Source: REEB426 sp964551975
GTDB lineage: Bacteria; Actinomycetota; Actinomycetes; S36-B12
Assembly (NCBI GenBank): GCA_964551975.1
Contig: CAZKFI010000055.1
Coordinates: 1-16,530, forward strand
Length of the DNA: 16,530 nt
Reading direction: 5' to 3'
The translations under genes were made by a program, and so were the position numbers. Shown one piece after another: positions 7,302 through 14,601 of this stretch. A model generated the notes under the pieces. It did no database searches. It saw nothing but the letters and a program-made list of their open reading frames with translations, and was not told the origin of the DNA. Positions within the stretch are counted from its first letter, which is position 1, and every line of letters begins with the position of its first letter.

Positions 7302-9852
7302 GAGCTGACGGCCAGGCACGCTTGACTGCTTCATTGACGAGCACATAACCGAAGGTGCTCAAGAGCACCAAGCCAACTAAGGCCAGCGGCAGCACCGTGA
7401 GCTCAAGCAGAGCCCCCAGTGGGGTGATCACGAGCAGCAGGACGAAGAGTGCGACACCGCAAATCGCTGCCAGCAACGTCCATGATGCCTTGCTTCGCCA
7501 AAAGGGTCGTGCGGTACGTAGTACCAGCAGAGCAGCCAGTTCTGTGAGCGTCGATGCAGCGAACCAGGCGGCCTGAAACGTGCCGGCCTGAACCTCCAGA
7601 AGGCGTGAAAGCACGAAGAACAGCGCTAGATCGAATGCAGAACTCACCAGACCGAAGATGACCATGAAGGCCTGGAGGCCCCGCACGTTCCAGACGGTCG
7701 GTGCTGCTAGCGCCTCCTGATCGACTCGGTCATCGGATAGTGCGAAGGCTGGAATATCGGACAGGAAGTTCAGTAACAGAATCTGCAGCGGCAGTAGCGG
7801 GAGGAATGGCAGGAATGCCGAGGCAATCACGAGAGAAAACATGTTGCCCAGGTTGGCACTCATGGTGACACGTACATATTTCAAGGTATTAGCAAAGGTC
7901 CTTCTTCCTTCCCGCACACCATCGGCGATGACGTGAAGATCTTTTTCCAGGAGCACCAATGATGCTGCTTCACGGGCAACGTCCACCGCGGTGTTGACCG
8001 AAATCCCTACGTTTGCCGCCCGCAGCGCGGCACTGTCATTGATGCCATCACCCAAGAGGCCCACCACAGCACCATTGGCCTGGAGAGCCTGCACGATCCG
8101 CTCCTTTTCCAGCGGATCCACCTGAGCGAATACCTGGCAACTGACTACCGTTTGGCACAGTTCGGTTTCATCCATCTGCTCAACGTCAGCGCCAAGGGCT
8201 ACTCGCACGGTGGGTAGATCCGTGGCATTGGCCACGTAACGAGCCGCCTCGGCGTTATCGCCAGTGATGAGAACGACACGAATCCCCAAGGTCTTAAGTC
8301 GATTGAGTGCCTCACTCGCATCTGGTTTGAGGGGATCTCGAAATGCAAGGAGGCCTTCCAGGATCATGAGCGCTTCATCCGTGTCTTCCACTGCATCCTG
8401 CGTCGCACAGGACTTTGTTGCGACAGCGAGAACTCGAAACCCATCTCTGCTGAGGCAAGCAAAGAGTTCATCAACCGCTGTGCGATGAGTATCAAGGGGT
8501 TCAATCGCCGCGTCGATCCGGATCTGCGTGCAGGCATCCAGGACCTCGGCGTACGCTCCCTTGGTAATCAACAGTGGAACTTGCTCTTGAAAGGATTTCA
8601 CCAGCACTGAGAGGCGACGGCGCTCGAAGTCGTAGGGAATCTCGTCTATCAACTCTGGTATCTGCGTTCCGCTTCCTGGTGCAGCAGCACTCAGCGCGGC
8701 ATCCAAGGGATTACTCATCCCGGTCTGCAGAGTGGCGTTGACGGTAGCCAACCAGAGCACTCGATCGCTGGATTGACCAGAGCAGTCAACTGCACGGTCC
8801 AAAGCCAGCGAGCCTTCGGTCAAGGTGCCGGTCTTGTCGCAGCACAGCACGGTCATGCCACCGAAGTCCGCAATCGCATCAAGTTGCTTGACCAACACCG
8901 ATTCCTTGGCCATGCGCTGGGCGCCACTCGACATTGATGCCACAACGATGGCTGGGAGGAGCTGCGGCGTCAGACCAACGGCCACAGCAAGTGCGAAGAG
9001 CAGTGACTCTACGAGGGGGCGTTCCAAGAGGAGGTTAATGATGATCAACACGGCAACGAGGACGATCATGGTCCGCACTAGGAGCAGTCCGAGACGGGTC
9101 GTACCAGCTTCGAATGCAGAGGGACGATCCCCGCGTCGTACGCGCTCGGTGAGTCGCCCATATTCCGAGCTCGTGCCGGTGAGTACGGCAACAGCTCGGC
9201 CAGTACCGCTTACAACGTGGGTACCCTCGCGGAGCCATCCCGACCTGGGTCCGACGGCACGTTCCTCCGGTTCGGATTCCCCGGTGAGTACAGACTCATC
9301 AATCAGGAGATTATGAGCAGCGATGAGCCTGAGGTCTGCTGGGATGACGTCACCGGCATTGAGCACCACCACGTCACCGGGGACCACTTCCGTTAATGGG
9401 ACACTGATCACCTGAGCGTCGCGAAGAACCTCGACCTGCACCTGCACTCGTGCTAGCAGTTGAGCCATAGCCCTGCTGACCTGATGCTCACGCCAGTACC
9501 CCGCAGCGCCGCTGGCAAGGAGCACCAAGAGGATTACTGCCCCTTCGACAATGTCCCCGAGCAGCATCGACAGCAGCGTGGTGCCAGCCAGCACCCAGAT
9601 GATGGGACTGGCAAACTGGCGGCTGATTTCATGCCAGGCGGGTCTGGGTGGATGGTGCCGCGTCGGATTGAAGGCTCCGTGAAGTCTGCGATCACCAGGT
9701 GTGTATCTCCTGGGGCTTGTCCTCTGCCGATCTCCATCACGAATTCTCAGACGCTGGTTGGCTTCCTGGCTTGTCAGGCCTTGGTCGCAGGTGTGCAGGA
9801 TCGCGAAGAGTTCAGCGAGATCCAACTCGCTCAGATTCACGGTTGAAGCCAC
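7288..9852 (-). CDS. mgtA: MgtA-like P-type ATPase (P3B, Mg2+/cation transport)
   Basis: The 854-residue protein has the full P-type ATPase layout: N-terminal cytoplasmic tail, TM1-2 (about 82-117), actuator domain with LTGES (199-203), TM3-4 with VGLTPQLLP (302-310), phosphorylation motif DKTGTLTEG (Asp349), nucleotide-binding domain, GDGINDSAAL hinge and a C-terminal TM bundle. The FLPFLPLLPLQILLLNFLSD segment and the following VDQEAL..PTVWN..GLQAFMVIFG..SS.FD block are typical of magnesium-translocating ATPases. The M4 motif has Gln where the enteric MgtA has Glu; I recall this variant in other bacterial members, so substrate is inferred as Mg2+ or a related divalent cation. Start GTG 9852 follows a TAACCT box by five bases without a Shine-Dalgarno, so there is no room for an mgtL-like leader. 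It is divergent from the AarF-type kinase gene. Confidence 0.88.
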   Translation of the reverse strand: MASTVNLSELDLAELFAILHTCDQGLTSQEANQRLRIRDGDRQRTSPRRYTPGDRRLHGAFNPTRHHPPRPAWHEISRQFASPIIWVLAGTTLLSMLLGDIVEGAVILLVLLASGAAGYWREHQVSRAMAQLLARVQVQVEVLRDAQVISVPLTEVVPGDVVVLNAGDVIPADLRLIAAHNLLIDESVLTGESEPEERAVGPRSGWLREGTHVVSGTGRAVAVLTGTSSEYGRLTERVRRGDRPSAFEAGTTRLGLLLVRTMIVLVAVLIIINLLLERPLVESLLFALAVAVGLTPQLLPAIVVASMSSGAQRMAKESVLVKQLDAIADFGGMTVLCCDKTGTLTEGSLALDRAVDCSGQSSDRVLWLATVNATLQTGMSNPLDAALSAAAPGSGTQIPELIDEIPYDFERRRLSVLVKSFQEQVPLLITKGAYAEVLDACTQIRIDAAIEPLDTHRTAVDELFACLSRDGFRVLAVATKSCATQDAVEDTDEALMILEGLLAFRDPLKPDASEALNRLKTLGIRVVLITGDNAEAARYVANATDLPTVRVALGADVEQMDETELCQTVVSCQVFAQVDPLEKERIVQALQANGAVVGLLGDGINDSAALRAANVGISVNTAVDVAREAASLVLLEKDLHVIADGVREGRRTFANTLKYVRVTMSANLGNMFSLVIASAFLPFLPLLPLQILLLNFLSDIPAFALSDDRVDQEALAAPTVWNVRGLQAFMVIFGLVSSAFDLALFFVLSRLLEVQAGTFQAAWFAASTLTELAALLVLRTARPFWRSKASWTLLAAICGVALFVLLLVITPLGALLELTVLPLALVGLVLLSTFGYVLVNEAVKRAWPSALSQA

Positions 9853-9857
9853 GCGGC

Positions 9858-9863
9858 AGGTTA
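9858..9863 (-). promoter_or_regulatory. Candidate -10 box (leaderless) for mgtA-like gene
   Basis: On the minus strand TAACCT is followed by GCCGC and then GTG 9852. The spacing places transcription start at or within a base or two of the GTG. No Shine-Dalgarno is present. A -35 match is poor. Confidence 0.45.
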
Positions 9864-9923
9864 CGTCGGTTCAGGTGCTTGATCCAGGGCCGAACGTCCC
9901 AAGCGAGATCACGAAATGTGGGC

Positions 9924-9929
9924 AAGAAT
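9924..9929 (+). promoter_or_regulatory. Candidate -10 box for the AarF-type kinase gene
   Basis: AAGAAT, within GCAAGAATCA (9922-9931), lies seven bases before GTG 9937. The identical 10-mer sits at the same place before the GAP-family gene start at 13765. The first base deviates from TANNNT and no -35 is seen. Confidence 0.3.
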
Positions 9930-9936
9930 CATCGAC

Positions 9937-11274
9937 GTGAGCCGGCCTAGTCGTCGTCATGTGATACCAGTAGCCGGATTGTCCCGGAGCCTGGCGCTGG
10001 CAGGGATTGCGACCCGAGCTGCCGGTCGGGGGGTTTCGGCACGGATGCTCGGGGCGCTGCATGGTGACTACGAAATGCGCCGACAACGTGCGCGTCGGTC
10101 CACCGCAGTCGATACCCGCCAAACGCTGGGCAATCTCAAGGGCGGAGCACTAAAGGCCGGTCAACTCCTCTCAACCGTCGAATCGGTATTCCCGCAGGAT
10201 CCCGACAACTCCTGGCAGGAGGCCCTGACCGCGTTGCAGCAGGACAACTCGCCGCTGCCGTTCGAGCGGATCGAACCGGTGCTGATTGCCGACCTCGGTG
10301 AGCAGTGGCGAACCCAATTTCGCGAATTTGACACGGTTCCGGTAGCCGCTGCTTCGATCGGGCAGGTCTATCGAGCAGCGTGGCTTGATGGTCGTTCGGT
10401 TGCCGTCAAGGTCCAGATGCCTGGCGTTGCTGAAGCTTTGGCGTTTGATGTGCGCGCCCTGTCACGCGTGTTGCGCGTATCAGCAATCCTCGCGCCCGGT
10501 GTGACCATGCCGCCACTCGTTCAGGAGTTGCAAACCCGAGTGCTTGCGGAGTTGGACTACGCCCGCGAGGCGGCGGCTCAACGGGTGTTTGCCAAGGAGT
10601 ACCGCGGTGACCCCGATATCCATATTGCGGATGTCGTGCACGGTGGGCGCTATGTCCTCGTCACCGAATGGCTTGCTGGAAAGCCCTTGGCCGCGGTGGC
10701 GCGTGACGGCTCACCGGGCGAACGGGATCGCGCCGCATTGCTCTATCAGCGCTTCTTCTTGCAGGCCCCGATGCGCACCGGCCTGCTGCACACCGACCCG
10801 CATCCGGGTAATTTTCGCCTCACCGACGGTGGTCAATTGGGTGTGCTTGATTTCGGCTCGACGATGGAGCTACCTGGCGGACTCCCGGCGACGTTCGGCG
10901 CCTTGATTAGTGCCCTAACCAGCGAGGACCCTGACCAAGCTGAGCGAAGCCTGCGCGAACAAGGACTCCTTCGGCGTGGAACGCGGCGTGACGTTGTCAA
11001 GCTCATGGACTACCTGGCTCCGTTTACCGAGCCTGCCCGTCATGAAGAATTCGCGTTCTCCCGTGAATGGTTGCACCAAGTGTTCGCTCGCGCCCATGAC
11101 CCACGCAACCCGGATTTCATCGTGGCAATGAAGCTATCGCTGCCAGCAGAGCAGCTGTTCACTCACCGTGTGTGGCTCGGCATTGTTGGCGTCCTCAGTG
11201 GGCTTCAGGCGCGAGTGCCAGTGGCACCTGAGCTGCGTGCTCACCTACCTGGCTTCGCCCGCATCTCCGCCTGA
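9937..11274 (+). CDS. AarF/ABC1/UbiB-family atypical protein kinase-like protein
   Basis: The 445-residue product has all the family hallmarks: LKAGQLLS (the KxGQ motif, 72-79) in the N-terminal extension, the Ala-rich nucleotide loop AAASIGQVY (137-145), AVKVQ (Lys158), the ELDYAREAAAQ segment, HTDPHPGN (285-292) as the catalytic loop and LDFGS (Asp305) as the metal-binding triad. Members support biosynthesis of quinones or other isoprenoid lipids, probably as ATPases or lipid-binding kinases; the direct substrate is not established for actinobacterial copies. No quinone genes are adjacent. I chose GTG 9937 because of the leaderless-like AAGAAT box. ATG 9916 gives seven extra residues and has no better ribosome-binding site. 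It is divergent from the mgtA-like gene 84 bp away, and may share regulation with it. Confidence 0.88.
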   Translation: MSRPSRRHVIPVAGLSRSLALAGIATRAAGRGVSARMLGALHGDYEMRRQRARRSTAVDTRQTLGNLKGGALKAGQLLSTVESVFPQDPDNSWQEALTALQQDNSPLPFERIEPVLIADLGEQWRTQFREFDTVPVAAASIGQVYRAAWLDGRSVAVKVQMPGVAEALAFDVRALSRVLRVSAILAPGVTMPPLVQELQTRVLAELDYAREAAAQRVFAKEYRGDPDIHIADVVHGGRYVLVTEWLAGKPLAAVARDGSPGERDRAALLYQRFFLQAPMRTGLLHTDPHPGNFRLTDGGQLGVLDFGSTMELPGGLPATFGALISALTSEDPDQAERSLREQGLLRRGTRRDVVKLMDYLAPFTEPARHEEFAFSREWLHQVFARAHDPRNPDFIVAMKLSLPAEQLFTHRVWLGIVGVLSGLQARVPVAPELRAHLPGFARISA

Positions 11275-11302
11275 ATCGCAAACACGACCCTTCAAAGCAG
11301 CC

Positions 11303-11533
11303 TCACCGCAGCCCGACACCGCCAACACGACGCCATGCCATCACGCCCAGCATGCTCACTCCTGACATCAGCGATGCTGCGCTGGCGAAAGACGCAACGC
11401 TGAGCACGCTCGCGAACGAGCCAATCGACCCAATACTCAGTGCCGATCCGACCGACCCGATGCTCAGAATCGAATCCTTCGAACCGATTGAAAGCATTGA
11501 ATTGTCAGAGGCGATGCTCCACTTAGATGGCAC
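11303..11533 (-). CDS. Small Ser-x-x-Ser triplet-repeat protein
   Basis: The 76-residue frame begins GTGCCATCTAAGTGG and encodes serine at every third residue without a break from Ser6 to Ser60 (19 serines). There is a looser nine-residue superperiod, SxLSIGSxG. The intervening residues are small or hydrophobic (I, L, V, A, G, F), apart from two charged or polar pairs near the start. The tail MLGVMAWRRVGGVGLR has no serine. Such regularity is not expected of an antisense artefact; the opposite-strand frame reads as an irregular acidic peptide. TAAGGT six bases before the GTG gives a leaderless start. I recall similar short SxLSIGS proteins in actinobacterial genomes, all without known function. 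It might form a solenoid, a polyproline-II bundle or a membrane-associated fibre. It is tail-to-tail with the AarF-type gene. Confidence 0.65.
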   Translation of the reverse strand: MPSKWSIASDNSMLSIGSKDSILSIGSVGSALSIGSIGSFASVLSVASFASAASLMSGVSMLGVMAWRRVGGVGLR

Positions 11534-11539
11534 GTAGGA

Positions 11540-11545
11540 ACCTTA
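11540..11545 (-). promoter_or_regulatory. Candidate -10 box (leaderless) for the SxxS protein
   Basis: On the minus strand TAAGGT is followed by TCCTAC and then GTG 11533. The six-base spacing and lack of a Shine-Dalgarno match the other leaderless-looking starts here. It is independent support that the repeat frame is a gene. Confidence 0.4.
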
Positions 11546-11617
11546 GCCACCTGCGCCGGCTGATCGACGGAAGTCTGCCCGACTGAACTGCCCCCACCTG
11601 CGATTGCGGCGCGCCTG

Positions 11618-11648
11618 TTGCACCAAAAACGATGGGTGTGCATAGGCT
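11618..11648 (+). promoter_or_regulatory. Candidate promoter for the four-cysteine secreted protein
   Basis: TTGCAC (11618-11623) and TAGGCT (11643-11648) are separated by 19 bp, with TGTG just before the -10. The gene starts 29 bases further down and has GGGAGG as Shine-Dalgarno. Confidence 0.45.
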
Positions 11649-11677
11649 CTGAAGCAGTTGAGTCACCGGGAGGCACC

Positions 11678-12217
11678 ATGTTGCGACTTCGAGTTCTGGC
11701 CATCGCTGGCATCGCTGGAGTGGGACTGTTTCTCGCCCCTACCGCCCAAGCGATGGGAACAGGGGATCCCTATCAGGATCTTCAAGTCGGTGTCTCCTAC
11801 ACCGTCTATAAGCCGACGTTCACGACCGGCCTTGGCATGCAGCAGGGAGGCAGCGATATCACCTGCCCGCCGGGGACAGAGGCGAATCTCTTCGTCATGT
11901 ACGGCAAGCGGACCGCCAAGCAGTTCACGGTGCATGAAGGCAACCCGATGTGTAGTGATATCGGTCAGGGCAAGGTCGTGCTCACCAAGAGGGTCAAGGG
12001 CATCAAGATGACCGTCGAGGCGTACTGCGACCCCTCAGCCGCCGCCGAATGCACCAAGGCGGACGTTCGAAAGTACGGGGGCCACTTGCAAGCGGTGTTC
12101 CCTGCGGTAGGCGGGCTGCGGACGACAACTGTGTGGATCGAAACCTACGGGGCCAAGAACCTGTCCGCCAAAGAGTTGGTGAAGATCGCCAAGCGCATGA
12201 AGCCGATCTATCAGTAG
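11678..12217 (+). CDS. Secreted four-cysteine protein of unknown function
   Basis: ATG 11678 follows GGGAGG at a good distance and opens directly into a signal peptide (MLRLRV, hydrophobic core to about 20, PTAQA cleavage region at 21-25). I therefore choose it over the upstream open frame. The mature part of about 154 residues holds four cysteines (63, 92, 117, 125), enough for two disulfides. The last pair is close (YCDPSAAAEC). The middle contains alternating hydrophobic strands (YTVYKPTFTTGL, GKVVLTKRVKGIKMTVEAYC). The end, NLSAKELVKIAKRMKPI, is an amphipathic helix of the kind that closes many actinobacterial secreted or lipoprotein domains. No lipobox is present. I do not recognise a catalytic motif or a named family. 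It is probably a stand-alone extracellular beta-sandwich protein. Confidence 0.8.
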   Translation: MLRLRVLAIAGIAGVGLFLAPTAQAMGTGDPYQDLQVGVSYTVYKPTFTTGLGMQQGGSDITCPPGTEANLFVMYGKRTAKQFTVHEGNPMCSDIGQGKVVLTKRVKGIKMTVEAYCDPSAAAECTKADVRKYGGHLQAVFPAVGGLRTTTVWIETYGAKNLSAKELVKIAKRMKPIYQ

Positions 12218-12253
12218 TGCATGCCTTTCGCTGGGTCAACGTTCTTCTAAGGG

Positions 12254-13696
12254 TTAACGCAGCGCGCGGCAATACAACCGCTGATTTCGCAGGCCGCAGG
12301 TAGCAAAGTCAACCCCTGCTGGGTCACGCATCTGGAGCCGCCAGGTGCCCCGTGCTGCCTGGGGTGTCGCCATGGCGTACCCGAATCGGACGTCGACCCA
12401 CGCCGAACTCGGCACCGGATAGGCCTGATCTGGACCAACAGTGAATCCCTGGGTCGGTAGGGCGTAGCCGCTCGCAGGATCCAGCATGGTGCCGGCATTG
12501 CCGAGGATCAACTGTGCAGGCAGTCCTGGAAGTTGCACTGCTTCGGCAACGTGCAAGTGCGAAGAAAGGATCATGTCGTAGGTGCCTAACAGGCCCCAGG
12601 CCGCGGCTGCCTGATCAGCGGAATACCACGCCACTGGCTGGCCAGGAGTGGCAAAGACGCTGCTGGCAAAGCCAAAAAGCGGACGGTGAGTGACGAGCCA
12701 CGTTTCGCGACCCGCCTGCGGTGCTGCTAGTGAGGCTGCTTGCTCGTACGTGGGCCGCTGAATGGCCGCATATGGACTGACCGAGGAGTCATTGCCGCCT
12801 GAGGAATCCACGATGGCCAGCCGTAGTGTGCGCTGGGACGACACTGTCAGGTCAATCGGATAGGTAGCGGTCGGTGCCAGAGCTAGTGCAGTCAGCACGC
12901 CATCTACCAGCGAGGGTGCGCAGGTGTTTGCCGTGTCTTGGCGGGGGTCGAAGAAGTAGAAGAAGCCATTCCCGCCGCGATTACATGCCTCATGGTTGCC
13001 GCGGACGACGATGAGTGGCGCTGCCGAGAGCATCGGTGCCATCGGAATGAAGACGTCGGCCATCCAACCGTAGGCGCTGTCGGTGAACGGCATTCCGGGG
13101 ATCTGTCCGGGACTCGCAGCACAAAGCGCGTCCTGGTTAGCCGGGCAGGGTGCCTCTCGATAAAAGAAGTCACCCTCAAACACGATCACGTCGGGGTTGT
13201 CGCGAGCGATGGACTGGCTGATCCGTGAGAGCGGCCACTGTGACGGGTCAGAGCAGTTCTGAACCTCCCAGGTGGTCACACGACAACCGCTATCGCCGAG
13301 TAACGCCATGCGTTGTATCTGCGCCGGCATCGATGCCGGAATGCGCTTGCCCGCGATGCTTGCTTGGCGAGCCCCCATTGGCAGCGGTGCTGAGCAGACC
13401 ATCAAGGGTGCAAAGGCTGACGACGTATTTGCCGGTCGACTTCGCTCTGGCATAGGAAGTTGGCGCGAGTCGCCCTTGAGCAAGGTGACGTCAAGGAACG
13501 GGCAGGGGAGCCCGGCCGGCAGCACAGCTCGTGCGACGAGTCCGGATGCAACGTCAGTCCTCGGGGCTGCGACGCTGTAGGCGGCAATCAGAGGCGGCGG
13601 TTTCTGAACTTCAGCAGCATTGACGTTTGGCACGCTGGCCCCGATTACTGACACGGAGACGGCGAAGATGACCAGTCGTGCGATATGCGGGCGCAT
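12254..13696 (-). CDS. Secreted calcineurin-like metallophosphoesterase
   Basis: From ATG 13696 the protein has 480 residues. Residues 1-28 are a signal peptide (RPHIARLVIFAVSVSV core, NVNA cleavage region). The dinuclear metal centre is complete: GDSG (134-137), EGDFFY (174-179, Asp176), GNHE (233-236), a later VTHRP, and SSHLH before AEAVQLPG. Several cysteines (138, 148, 184, 192 and others) sit around the active site and may form disulfides, as expected outside the cell. Residues 30-128 are a less typical N-terminal region without recognised motif. Activity on phosphomonoesters, phosphodiesters or nucleotides cannot be told apart. TACATT six bases before the ATG gives a leaderless start. 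The frame extends upstream to 13825 but would bury the signal peptide. It is convergent with the four-cysteine protein and divergent from the GAP-family gene. Confidence 0.85.
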   Translation of the reverse strand: MRPHIARLVIFAVSVSVIGASVPNVNAAEVQKPPPLIAAYSVAAPRTDVASGLVARAVLPAGLPCPFLDVTLLKGDSRQLPMPERSRPANTSSAFAPLMVCSAPLPMGARQASIAGKRIPASMPAQIQRMALLGDSGCRVTTWEVQNCSDPSQWPLSRISQSIARDNPDVIVFEGDFFYREAPCPANQDALCAASPGQIPGMPFTDSAYGWMADVFIPMAPMLSAAPLIVVRGNHEACNRGGNGFFYFFDPRQDTANTCAPSLVDGVLTALALAPTATYPIDLTVSSQRTLRLAIVDSSGGNDSSVSPYAAIQRPTYEQAASLAAPQAGRETWLVTHRPLFGFASSVFATPGQPVAWYSADQAAAAWGLLGTYDMILSSHLHVAEAVQLPGLPAQLILGNAGTMLDPASGYALPTQGFTVGPDQAYPVPSSAWVDVRFGYAMATPQAARGTWRLQMRDPAGVDFATCGLRNQRLYCRALR

Positions 13697-13702
13697 GCGG
13701 GC

Positions 13703-13708
13703 AATGTA
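13703..13708 (-). promoter_or_regulatory. Candidate -10 box (leaderless) for the metallophosphoesterase
   Basis: On the minus strand TACATT is followed by GCCCGC and then ATG 13696. There is no Shine-Dalgarno. This also supports starting the protein at the signal peptide. Confidence 0.45.
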
Positions 13709-13752
13709 GCGTCCAATCGGTCCTACCCGTGGTGCGCAGTCAAGGGTGCTGC

Positions 13753-13758
13753 AAGAAT
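13753..13758 (+). promoter_or_regulatory. Candidate -10 box for the GAP-family gene
   Basis: AAGAAT within GCAAGAATCA (13751-13760) lies six bases before GTG 13765. The same 10-mer precedes the AarF-type gene. No -35 is evident. Confidence 0.3.
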
Positions 13759-13764
13759 CACGAG

Positions 13765-14442
13765 GTGTCGACCCTGCTGATCGCGGTTTTGCCCTTTGCC
13801 ATCGGCGCCGCAGTGAGCCCGACACTGCTGACCTTAGAATTGCTCATTCTTGCCGGTGGAACGCATGCCAAAGCGCGCGCATGGATGTTCGTTCTTGGTG
13901 CGATGTTGACGATCCTGATCATCGGAGCATTCGCCGGAAGCGCGCTGCGCAGTTTTGCCGCACCCGCTAGCCAGACCCCTGATCTCCTGCTTGTCGGAAT
14001 CAAGGTATTCCTTGCGCTTGTGTTGGCCATCATTGGCGTCCGCCAGCTCATGCCAGCCAGGACGCTTGGCGAACGTCACCAGTCAAGGACCAAGCAACTC
14101 ATCGCTGGAGCCAAGACCCCCGCGTTCTTCCTTGTGGGGGTTGTGGCCATGGTGACCAATGTTTCGACCATCGTCCTCTACATCCCAGCCATACATCTGA
14201 TTGTCCACTCAACTGAGCCGCCTTCAACGAAAGTTGCGGCTGCCCTGATGCTGTGGGTCATCACAATCCTGCCTATCTTGTTGCCAGTCTTGGCCGTGTC
14301 CATCGTCGGCCAACGTTCGAACGCATTCCTCGCTCGAGCCAATGGTTGGACGACTCGTCATACCCGACAGATCAATGCGGGACTGTGTTTCTTCTTCGCA
14401 CTGCTTGTCGGCTACTCCGCAATCAAGGAGGCCTTGGGTTAG
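13765..14442 (+). CDS. GAP/Sap-family integral membrane protein
   Basis: From GTG 13765 the protein has 225 residues and about six transmembrane segments. The first begins STLLIAVLPFAIGAAVSPTLLTLELL, with a proline-rich AAVSPT turn typical of the GAP (Sap, sulfolipid-1-addressing) family. A basic cytoplasmic loop (ARTLGERHQSRTKQ) separates the first three helices from FFLVGVVAMVTNVSTIVLYIPA. In mycobacteria, relatives assist export of glycolipids or glycopeptidolipids to the surface; that role here is by analogy only. The glycosyltransferase at 1658-2800 could belong to the same kind of lipid pathway but is 11 kb away. The frame is open back to 13678, but the membrane start and the AAGAAT box favour 13765. 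The tRNA gene follows 18 bp after the stop. Confidence 0.82.
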   Translation: MSTLLIAVLPFAIGAAVSPTLLTLELLILAGGTHAKARAWMFVLGAMLTILIIGAFAGSALRSFAAPASQTPDLLLVGIKVFLALVLAIIGVRQLMPARTLGERHQSRTKQLIAGAKTPAFFLVGVVAMVTNVSTIVLYIPAIHLIVHSTEPPSTKVAAALMLWVITILPILLPVLAVSIVGQRSNAFLARANGWTTRHTRQINAGLCFFFALLVGYSAIKEALG

Positions 14443-14460
14443 TACACTTCACCCACCGCG

Positions 14461-14534
14461 GGGGCGGTAGCTCAGTTGGTTAGAGCCCCGGACTCATAAT
14501 CTGGTCGTCGTCGGTTCGAGCCCGACCCGCCCCA
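14461..14534 (+). tRNA. tRNA-CAU (elongator Met type)
   Basis: A complete cloverleaf can be drawn. The acceptor GGGGCGG (14461-14467) pairs fully with CCGCCCC (14527-14533). The D arm is GCTC/GAGC around AGTTGGTTA. The anticodon stem CCGGA/TCTGG has one G-U pair around loop CTCATAA, with anticodon CAT at 14495-14497. The T arm GTCGG/CCGAC surrounds TTCGAGC, and the discriminator is A14534. The paired first base and the absence of the GGG/CCC anticodon stem exclude initiator tRNA. Ile2 (lysidine-modified CAU) cannot be fully excluded. Only CC of the 3' CCA is encoded. Its 3' half is duplicated at 16226. Confidence 0.95.
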
Positions 14535-14535
14535 C
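14493..14535 (+). repeat. Left attachment-site copy (tRNA 3' half)
   Basis: These 43 bp, from the anticodon loop to one base past the discriminator, are identical to 16226-16268. Allowing one mismatch (A14492 against C16225) the match extends to 47 bp, into the anticodon stem. Here the copy lies within the intact tRNA gene. Confidence 0.92.
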
Positions 14536-14550
14536 CCTTTAGTTGTGTGG

Positions 14551-14591
14551 TTTCGGCTGATTCTTGACGGTGCTTTCGGCTGATGCTTGAC
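14551..14591 (+). repeat. Two-unit direct repeat after the left tRNA copy
   Basis: TTTCGGCTGATTCTTGAC (14551-14568) is repeated as TTTCGGCTGATGCTTGAC (14574-14591), 23 bp apart and differing at one base. It directly precedes the transposase remnant start at 14602, so it could be its terminal sequence with transposase-binding units. A diverged pair in the same orientation follows the right tRNA copy. Confidence 0.8.
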
Positions 14592-14601
14592 ACTCCTTGG
14601 C

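Noticed and set aside
9853..9936. Magnesium-responsive leader (mgtL or riboswitch) for the mgtA-like gene
   Set aside because: Only 84 bp separate the divergent genes and the likely -10 box is five bases from the start codon, leaving no leader RNA.
11352..11537. Plus-strand open frame opposite the SxxS gene
   Set aside because: It reads as an irregular acidic peptide created by the complement of the serine codons, has no ribosome-binding site, and the strict SxxS register is only on the minus strand.
12218..12253. Terminator between the convergent secreted-protein and metallophosphoesterase genes
   Set aside because: GGGTCAAC and GGGTTAAC are direct, not inverted, and no convincing stem or T-run is present.
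13697..13825. N-terminal extension of the metallophosphoesterase frame
   Set aside because: It would place 43 polar residues before the signal peptide and overlap the divergent GAP-family gene start.
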